DNA of 64,000 nucleotides from NCBI GenBank assembly GCA_944472135.2, contig OX235263.1, positions 6,493,517-6,557,516 on the forward strand, in the 5' to 3' direction. Every line of letters starts with the position of its first letter. The stretch's first letter is position 1. Below are positions 55,845-64,000 of this stretch, piece by piece. The stretch comes from Trichobilharzia regenti. Its lineage: Eukaryota > Platyhelminthes > Trematoda > Strigeidida > Schistosomatidae. The notes under the pieces are model-generated. The model made no database searches. It saw only the letters and a program-made list of their open reading frames with translations, and was not told the origin of the DNA. Position numbers and translations under genes: made by a program.

Positions 55845-56880
55845 AAATAGTGAATTTCTTGGATTAATCCTTTCTTCTGACCTATTCTGGTCTGGCTATT
55901 GTCTTGGCGATTTCTCAAAGAATATTTCGTCTGACGTTTTACATTAAGAAGAAGTTAAGGCATTCATGCATTACCCAACACCTCCTCATCTTACAGTTTG
56001 TCAACTCGCGTAGTTGATCTATTCTTCTTTATTCTCCACCCTCGCTTATTCTTTCCTGGACTGCTTAAAAAAGACTATGTCAGACTTCGTAGAACTCTGA
56101 AGACTGTCAGTAGGACGAGTGGCAGCTATCCCACTGGGCCATATCGTTGACATTGTCAATAATAGGCACTCGATGCCATGCAACAAATTTGCTAAAGGAA
56201 TTTTGTCAGACTGTAAGCATCCACCACAGTACCCTCAGCTCCAACCTTGTGTCTCCTCCTCAGGTAAAACAAGAAGTCTTCTCAGGAGAATTTATGCATG
56301 TACGTTATGTGAGGCAAATAGTGCTAGGCATGAACTAACTAACTAACTTTCTTTGCACTAGTAAATAAACCATTTCCTCCACCGTTACAGTATCAACCTT
56401 TATTGTTATTGTACTTCTTGTATTCATAATCCTCTCAATTTTTCTGTTTTTTATTTGTTTATTTATTTTTCATAAGTGTGAACATCATCTAAGCTAGCTG
56501 TGTTATAACTGTTAATCTTGTTTTTCCCCTCACCAAGCTGCTATATCAACAGAACATGAGATTCAATACTCTATAATAACATACTAAAATTTCCATACTG
56601 ACTGTATCGACAATACTGTTTGAAACAAACTCACTGTTATTATTATTACATTTAATATTCTCGATTCGTGCTTCGAATATTTTTGACTTTATATCGTAAA
56701 TATGGACAAATTCCTCTGGTAATTTTTGTTTTAATTTTTAATTTTATTTATATTTTGAGTAAATCAGATGCAAGGTGTTGTGACAAATGCCGAGAATTCC
56801 ATTCTGTATTATAAGTACTGTTCGTCTTGGAATAAAGTAGATTATTATTATTATTATTGTTATTATTATTATTATTAAAT
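55845..56880 (+). pseudogene. CR1/jockey-like LINE 3' end
   Basis: A 5'-truncated copy of the 12.9-15.2 kb LINE. It starts in the post-RT region (ttcttggattaatcctttct) and runs through the 3' UTR to an (ATT)n tail at about 56835-56878. Differences from the first copy are scattered. Confidence 0.85.
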
Positions 56881-57344
56881 ATTTCTCCCTATTTACAAAA
56901 TAAAAGGAAGACGGGACAAAAACTTAAACATCGAATTCCTTAGGTTCACACTGTAACTTTTATTCTCCTTTCCACTCTTCACTTGACGAACACAGGCGGT
57001 AATTAAGTGAGTAAGTTCGACTGCTACACAATAATAATAATACTAATCCAAGTATCCTATTTGAAAATGCTCTGGCTGACAACGACTACAATCTCAGAGG
57101 GAAAATCAATTCCTTTAAGATCACACATGCATCTTACACACAATTTAGTAAGTAAGCACAAAACCCAGATCCAAAACGTCCTGCCAACTGCCTCCGATTA
57201 ACTAGCAAACAATATATAAAGCACGTCGCAATGGCAAATCTCTTAGAAGATTGATAACATTTTTCAAACTTTACTGACATAATTCAGTAAGCATCGGCAC
57301 TAAGAACTAAACACACTTGGCATTGGCTACTTCTCAGTGACTTC

Positions 57345-57445
57345 TCATTGGATTTCCGAACCTCACCCTGAGAGGTTGGTTAAGTAAGGGACAAACAAAA
57401 TCTATTCGTAGAGCTATTCTATCTCATCTTGTGGATGCAACAGAA
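57345..57445 (+). pseudogene. PLE endonuclease fragment
   Basis: LSKGQTKSIRRAILSHLVDA matches the region after YIG in the PLE at 20.4 kb. It ends where a LINE begins. Bases 56881-57344 are unassigned. Confidence 0.65.
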
Positions 57446-58790
57446 CACAAGATGAAGACAGAGATGCCAAATATGTTCCATGTGGCTTCCTACATTACAC
57501 ATCTGCCTTTGGCTCTGTACCTCGGCCTCTCTTATCTAACAAGTAGGATGCTCGACTAATAAGCTGTTTCATTCCTGCTTTTCTGATAAGAAGCAGTACA
57601 CTGCTTACAATCGGAAGTCCTTCACTGCCTTCTTCATCTTACTCTAGCTCATGTTCCTCATTTAAGCTGTATTTATTTCTCCTTTTTTATTTCCGTTATT
57701 CTTACATGACTTGCCCCATTCTGATGAAGCCAGTTTTATTAAGTATACTGAGATGATCTGACTGCTTCTGCGTCAGCGGTTATTTCTCAGTCTGATTGTT
57801 CAAAAGTGAATAAATTTTTATTGAAAATTAGTCAGTGGTCCTTGTCATCAAATGGTCTTAAGCTAAATCCCTCCAAATGTCAGTCAGGTCGTTCATTTCG
57901 CTTTCAGACGCAAGTGCGACTTATATGAACTGGTTCATTCACATGGTTTCACTGTCATAGAGGCATAGAAGTTGTAACTAAGCCGAATACTACATCCCTT
58001 GGATTGTGTATTTACCCTTATCCTGATTCCTGGTCTTCCCACATCATGTCAGTTTCCAGAGAGGTATTTCGTCTAATGTTCTCCAGAGGGAAGATGAGAC
58101 TAACTGGTATCACTCACTCAGTCTCTACTTTCTGAGTTTGTGAATTCACGTATTCTGCTCATCCTTCTTTACTGCCCCCCCCCAAACTACCTTAATCTTT
58201 CCCGCGCAACTTAAGAAAGAATGTTTTGTACTACGAAGGACACTAAAAGCCATCAGTGGGGTAATTGGGGTTTTATTAGGTCAACTCGTTAATACTGTTG
58301 TAGATAGAAACATGAACTTTAGCGAGAAATTTGCGAATATTATCTTGTCAGACCCTGAACATCCTCACCATACACAACTCTCTCCCCGCATTCATTTCAT
58401 CACGTAGAGGTACTAGCAGCAATTATGGAAGACTATATGCTCGGAAGATTAGTTATCAAAATTCTACAATATATTATTTTGCCGGCACACATTTTATGTG
58501 GTGAGAAAAATGCATCAGGTAGGACATCACCAACTCCCTGTGGAACTCTAAGTAGACGGACCTATTTATTCCTTCACTCTTTCCTTATTAGATTGTTGTT
58601 AATATTTTCGCTCGATTTAATTTTATATTCATATTCCTATTGAATGATGTTCTCAATGTAAGTCGAGTGCTTTAATTATTACTGCTGTAATGAGAAAGAT
58701 GCAATAGTGTACTGCATGCTGAAAATTCCATATTTGTATCAAAAGTACTATTGGAATAAAGTTATTATTATCATTTTTATTATTTACCCT
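57445..58790 (+). pseudogene. CR1/jockey-like LINE remnant, second subfamily
   Basis: The RT motif A region (about 57470-57540), post-RT region and 3' end (gctgaaaattccatatttgt, tggaataaagttatt) are recognisable. Heavily frameshifted. The 3' end is almost the same as the SINE-C2 tail. Confidence 0.75.
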
Positions 58791-59059
58791 TCAGCTGATT
58801 TCATTCATCTCACCTTCTGATCCACATTTAGGTCGTCACTTCTTACTCATGTCCCACTGGAGGGCCTATCTAGCGCGTGTGATGTAACTCAACGGTTTCA
58901 AAAATGTGTATGTCCATTTCCTTCTGGGTAGTTAATTGGGCAATGGGTTCTTAGTTGATTCATTGTACTGTCAAAGGTCCTTACTTATTTACTTTCTTAC
59001 TTATTTTTTCTAGCCTTATTGATCTTTAAACTCGTGCCATTGAAGGGAGGGGCAGTTGG

Positions 59060-59170
59060 TCATGAAAGTCTGAAGTAGTCCGACTCATTCGGCTTCGATT
59101 CTCAGCCAATACACTCCTAAAACTCTCCTCATTTACCATCCAGTAGTAGGCTCTGAAAAGAGTGGAGGAC
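59060..59170 (+). mobile_element. Diverged SINE-C1-like fragment
   Basis: ttcgattctcagccaataca and ctctcctcatttacc follow the order of the C1 B-box and body. It ends directly at the (GTTA)n array. Bases 58791-59059 are unassigned. Confidence 0.35.
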
Positions 59171-59895
<725 letters not shown>

Positions 59896-60466
59896 GGTCA
59901 CAGGTTGACGTCTTTTCTCCGGTTAGCACTTTTCAGTAATATGAATTTGCTGGCTATGAAATATCTCATCTTCCCTGCCAATATTCTAATCTGCATTATT
60001 CAATATTCAATGAAATTGACGACTTTACGTTTATGCTAAACAAGTGGGAGGGAAATCAAGTTACACATTTTAAAAAGAACAAACAGAACAAATCAGCAAA
60101 TCAGTCGTAAATGTTATCAATTTCATTATGATAAAGGCGCTACCTAAATATGCTTGGATAGATTACCTCATTGAATGCGTAAGTGTGTATGTATGCGTGT
60201 ATAAATGTATGCGCTCAGATTGTAGCGACGTTTTAATTCCCGCTTATCAAAGGTTAGAACAAAAACTTTATTAGGCAATTGATAAAAGAGTAGATAAGTA
60301 TTAGTGTACTTACTGTATGTATGTGATCCGATCAGATAATCAGAAGGCAAAAGCAAAACGCAGGTCTACCGCCAAACTGATTAACTGAATCTACCGTTTT
60401 TGATTAGATTATCATTTAGGGATGACGGCAATCATGATGAGAATGATGACAGAGATGACATAATTA
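59896..60466. other. AT-rich stretch, no assigned feature
   Basis: No repeat or gene was recognised. It lies upstream of the candidate exon; no clear promoter motif could be assigned. Confidence 0.5.
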
Positions 60467-60663
60467 ATGATAATGAAACAATATCAACGACTGTTATTGT
60501 TAATATTATCACTCTCTTTGTATGTCCATATGAGTACAATAATACACAATAATAATAATAATAATAATAATATGATAACTACAGAAATAGATGATAAAGT
60601 CAGAAATCAAATCAAATATCATAAAGACAAGGGAACTTTTAATGGCAAAAGATTATTCTTCAG
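60467..60663 (+). CDS. Candidate first exon with signal-peptide-like start
   Basis: From ATG 60467: MIMKQYQRLLLLILSLSLY is a good signal-peptide-like start. It is followed by an Asn run (from an AAT microsatellite) and a charged stretch (EIDDKVRNQIKYHKDKGTF). A splice-donor-like cag/gtattg falls at 60663/60664; the frame otherwise runs on into SINE-B sequence and stops at 60739. No family was recognised. It could be a secreted-protein exon of a schistosome-specific gene or chance. Confidence 0.25.
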
Positions 60664-60704
60664 GTATTGGATAAACAAGTTAGATAATGAACTGAAAAAA
60701 ACAA

Positions 60705-60775
60705 AACAGGGATTGCTGAGTACTGGTGTTTCATCTTAGTTCGTGACTCTTCAGCACTATGCATCCATGGCCATT
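60705..60775 (-). mobile_element. SINE-B fragment
   Basis: gagtactggtgtttcatctt and gactcttcagcactatgcat are the hammerhead region on the minus strand. The head is missing. Bases 60776-61260 are unassigned. Confidence 0.6.
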
Positions 60776-61259
60776 CTCTAGCCGACGAATGATTGAGAGA
60801 CAAACGAAGGCTAAGCTAGATAGTTTTGCCACATCTGTGTGTCTATATGTGCATACCAATAGACAGTTTAGCCTACGTGTTATTGAACACCTCCTATAAT
60901 GGTTTAGCGAATGATACGGAACAGTAGTCAACGAGCTAAGTCCTGCTTCCAGTGTTTACGACCCATTGAAGTATACTTTTAACATCTTTAAAACATAGTC
61001 GTCAGAAAAATTTAACAGACCGTTTTTCTCTCTATCCAGTTTTTTTCCGCAAGAAGTCACTTGTACTGCTCATGACCTTTATCATATATAATCAACTGGG
61101 CTTAATATTTCAATGGAAGTGATCCACATTGAGTTCCTGGTTGATGAACTCTTAAAAAATCTGGCCTAGTAGCCTACTGAACGACAGTAAATCATAGAAA
61201 AGATGGAGAGTTGGTTGTGAGATCAACAAATCCACAATATTATCAAGGAGTTTCTTTGT

Positions 61260-62300
61260 TGGCGTTTGGTTTGTTTCAAGATTGATCACGGATCGATATT
61301 ATTTTGGGGAATCATCGAAAACCGATAAGGAGTACTCGACAGTTTTTGCCTCCTAATTTTGGGACTCTTTAACAGTACGCACCCATCACAAGAGTTCAAA
61401 CTCAGGACCTTGTGGTCACTAGGATACGACTCGATGGCCATCCTATGAATTCTAACTTCTACCAATTGGTGATTTTAGCGTGACTGGCATCAGCTAATCA
61501 ATGTTATCAACGAGTATTTTTCTTCTCACTCCCGATTGTGTGGATCCCACTGCCAGTGAGAACTTCTCACTAGAACTCCAAGCGACTTAGTCCTGTAGCC
61601 AGTTAGTAATAGTTTAGGACTTTTCAGCAGTACGTATCTGCCGGGAGAGGTTCTCACTCAGGACCTTCTCGTTACAAGGCAAGCTCGTAGACAATTCAGC
61701 CACTGAAACAGAAAACAGTGGCCAACTCGTAAATTATGACCTCTACCAATTTACCATACATATGGAACTACAGTCAGGTAATGAATCTTATTGGTGGCGA
61801 ATTATTGTCCTCAATGCCGGTCGGGTGGGCCCCACTACCGGTGACGACTTCTTCCAGTAAGCAGTCAGTTGCAAGCGGACATCGGATTAATTTTCTAGAG
61901 TTTACCGTGGGGATTTGGTTTTTTCAAAAGTTTGATGACGGATTGATTAATCTGATGCTTGCTAGTAGGGTCAGCTAGGTTGGCAGTGAGGACATATACT
62001 CGCCACCAGCATGACACTCGCTAGTCGTCGCACCATATCGCGAATTGGCAGAGGTTGGAATTCATGGACCATTTAGATTGGCTCCGAGTAACTGAATGGT
62101 CTACGAGTAGGCTTGCTTTGTAACCGCAAGCTCCTGGATTCAAGCCCCAATGACTGCTTACTTCTGAAAAGTCTCAGGCAAGGGCAAAAAAGCTCACTGT
62201 CCAGTACTGTCTAGTTGGTTTTCCAATGACTCTCCATCTAACCGATATCAGCTCATGATGAAATTCTACGGCCAATCAAATTCCTGTAAACCAACAAAAC
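61260..62300. mobile_element. SINE-B cluster: two minus units and one plus unit
   Basis: Two minus-strand copies in tandem (about 61280-61605 and 61606-61890) are followed by a plus-strand copy (about 61970-62300), so the cluster is also inverted overall. All are diverged; hammerhead cores are degraded (for example ttctgaaaagtctcaggc at 62161). Confidence 0.7.
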
Positions 62301-62937
62301 TGGAGAGAATGAATTCACCAACTTATTGGTAATGCTTTATTTCACTTGAAAAATCTGTCTCAGGGTCACCAGATGGGAAAACTCAAAAATAAACTCTTAT
62401 TTCTATTACATTTTATCAAAAAATAATCATAATTTTAATGTATATACCGAGATTTTCCCCACTGAACAGGGAAACCTTCATTTTCTCCCTCATTTAACTT
62501 GAAATTAGACACACATACACACATACATATACACACAAGAATGAAATGATCTCTATTCAATTAAAATAACTAGTCATGCGTTACACTTTCTGTTACATCA
62601 TACTGATATTTAATTAAACAATGAATAAATAAATTAATAAATAAATAAAACCAATGAAATAGTAATTCAGGTTTATATTTGTAAAACAAAACAAAAAAAC
62701 AGCAACCTTTTTCCCGGTTCATATCACATTTTCATTTACAACTGTGTGTCTGTATGTGTGTGTCTGTTCTAATTGAAAGTGGATAGAGCAGACAGCGAAT
62801 GCTTCGGAGCGAATGTAGAGAAATCAAGTCACAATGAAGGGTATCATCTGGTGTAAATAAAAATGATGTTAAGTTGAAATTGTCCATCAGATTTTGAGGT
62901 ATAATTCGAGTATGATGTCTATCTTCAGCAGGGCATC
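62301..62937. other. AT-rich stretch with (CA)n and (AAAT)n
   Basis: (CACA)-rich DNA near 62510-62540 and aataaata runs near 62620-62650. Nothing else was recognised. Confidence 0.5.
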
Positions 62938-63365
62938 TGTGGAGTATGTAACAATATGATTGTACACTTTATTGTTAGATGTTGAAATTAGAAACATTAG
63001 ACATGACTCTTGTTTAAAACGATTCATTTTGAAATACAGATAACCGCCGAGTACAATCCAAAATACAGTGTACTATTGGTAGATTCACCTTCTCTCTGGC
63101 TGTTACTGCTTACTTGCTCCACTCATAGCGTGTTGTATACTTTGGATTTATTACAGGAACCTATTATCCTTATACGAAGACAACTACTCTACAACCGGCA
63201 CACAGCTTCTACCAGTAGACACGATTCCAACAGTACACTGTATTTCAGATTGTACTCGAAGGTTATGTGTATTGCAAAATGAATCGTTTTAAACAAGAGT
63301 CATGTACAATGTCTCTAATTTCAACATCTAACAAAAAGTGTACAATCATATTGTTATATAATCCA
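62938..63365 (+). repeat. LTR-like block with inverted ends
   Basis: The first 300 bp match 560-860 (tgtggagta-gtaacaat, ttgtttaaaacg, gcgtgttgtatact). The last 95 bp (63270-63365) are an inverted copy of the first 100 (aaacaagagtcatgtac against its complement). The 560-1040 copy lacks this inverted end. Bases 63366-63640 are unassigned. Confidence 0.55.
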
Positions 63366-63643
63366 CACATCTTTGTTGTACTCGACTTTCTGTCATCGTT
63401 TCTATCTGGCTTCACGACACTTCTCTTCATCACACCATATCATCTATGTCATCATTGAAGCACCATCTAATTTGTTCCCTACTTCTCGATCGGATTCTAT
63501 TCGATGGTAGTCGTCTGAAGGTCTGTCTCCTTAGTGTGTATGTGAAATCCACCTTCATTACCTTCGACATATTTCTTGGTTGGTTCGTTATGTTTTCTGA
63601 ATGTCTTCGCAAGTTACAAACATAACACTAATAAGAAATCTAT

Positions 63644-63755
63644 AAAATGGAGGATTTAATCATGAGCTGACATCAGTTAGAGAACCACTGGAAAACCTGG
63701 GAGTAAATCCTCCATGCAATCAAACAAAATCCCTACAAAAAACCAATACTTGAAA
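63644..63755. repeat. Short SINE-B snap-back palindrome
   Basis: A minus SINE-B tail (ggaggatttaatcatgagct, 63644-63703) turns directly into a plus one (aaatcctccatgcaatcaaa, 63704-63755). The hammerhead and head are deleted. Confidence 0.7.
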
Positions 63756-63759
63756 ATCT

Positions 63760-64000
63760 ATAAAACACAAAATAATTGAGCCAGCAAAGAATAGGCTTTT
63801 CTACACTTTCCTCTTCTGGCTCTACAATTATATATGCATGTTTATATACATAGAATATTCTAGATTAGTAGTCAATAACAATATTAGTGTTTTTTTAAAT
63901 AATATCGATTTATTAATTAAGATCACAATGGAATTACCACAGTTCATTAAACATGCTTAAATCATAATAATAAAGATATAATAGGAAATAGAATATAAAC
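63760..64000 (+). repeat. Unclassified repeat R4, second copy
   Basis: Nearly the same as 4590-4840: tctggctctacaattatata, aatattctagattagtagtc, ggaattaccacagttcatta. It runs off the window end. Confidence 0.75.

Overview
The window looks like repeat-dense nuclear DNA of a blood fluke (Schistosoma or a close trematode). I infer this from the combination of tRNA-headed SINEs carrying type I hammerhead ribozymes (the schistosome Sm-alpha type), RTE- and CR1/jockey-like LINEs, Penelope-like elements, a Merlin DNA transposon and a Gypsy LTR element, all in AT-rich DNA with (AAT)n and (GTTA)n microsatellites. No species is claimed. I found no convincing host gene; the only candidate is a short possible signal-peptide exon near 60.5 kb.

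Families named in this annotation. SINE-A: Sm-alpha-type unit with a tRNA-like head and a hammerhead. SINE-B: a second and more abundant tRNA-headed unit (about 25 copies or fragments, monomer about 390-430 bp) that also carries a minimal hammerhead core. SINE-C1 and SINE-C2: a shared 74-nt tRNA-like head with two different tails, one matching the RTE LINE 3' end and one matching the CR1-like LINE 3' end. PLE: Penelope-like fragments with GIY-YIG endonuclease; at least three families. RTE and CR1-like LINEs: mostly 5'-truncated, frameshifted copies. Merlin: one element with terminal inverted repeats. Gypsy: one element with both LTRs but an internal pol deletion.

Layout. 0-7 kb: SINE-B copies, an LTR-like block, a PLE with a 290-codon open frame, a SINE-B inverted pair, SINE-A, and an RTE remnant. 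7-12 kb: RTE remnants; a 389-bp inverted SINE-A pair sits in one of them with a 16-bp target duplication. 12.2-15.6 kb: remnant LTR element split by a CR1-like LINE with a 306-codon RT frame. 16-24 kb: CR1-like LINE, several minus-strand PLEs, and a tandem SINE-B dimer. 25-29 kb: SINE-B and a Merlin element containing a SINE-C1 and an RTE. 29.4-33.5 kb: triple nest, SINE-B containing an inverted SINE-A pair containing the Gypsy element. 33-36 kb: a run of inverted SINE-B pairs. 36-46 kb: PLE and RTE remnants. 47-48.5 kb: a third PLE family with about 165-bp inverted ends, split by a 702-bp inverted SINE-B pair. 50-59 kb: CR1-like LINEs and a PLE. 59.2-59.9 kb: a 725-bp (GTTA)n array. 60-64 kb: the candidate exon, a SINE-B cluster and LTR-like sequence.

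How the parts fit together. The LINE and PLE enzymes are the likely source of mobility for the SINEs. The most unusual feature is the repeated head-to-head arrangement of hammerhead-bearing SINEs. Several of these pairs are bounded by one target-site duplication, so they appear to have inserted as single composite units.
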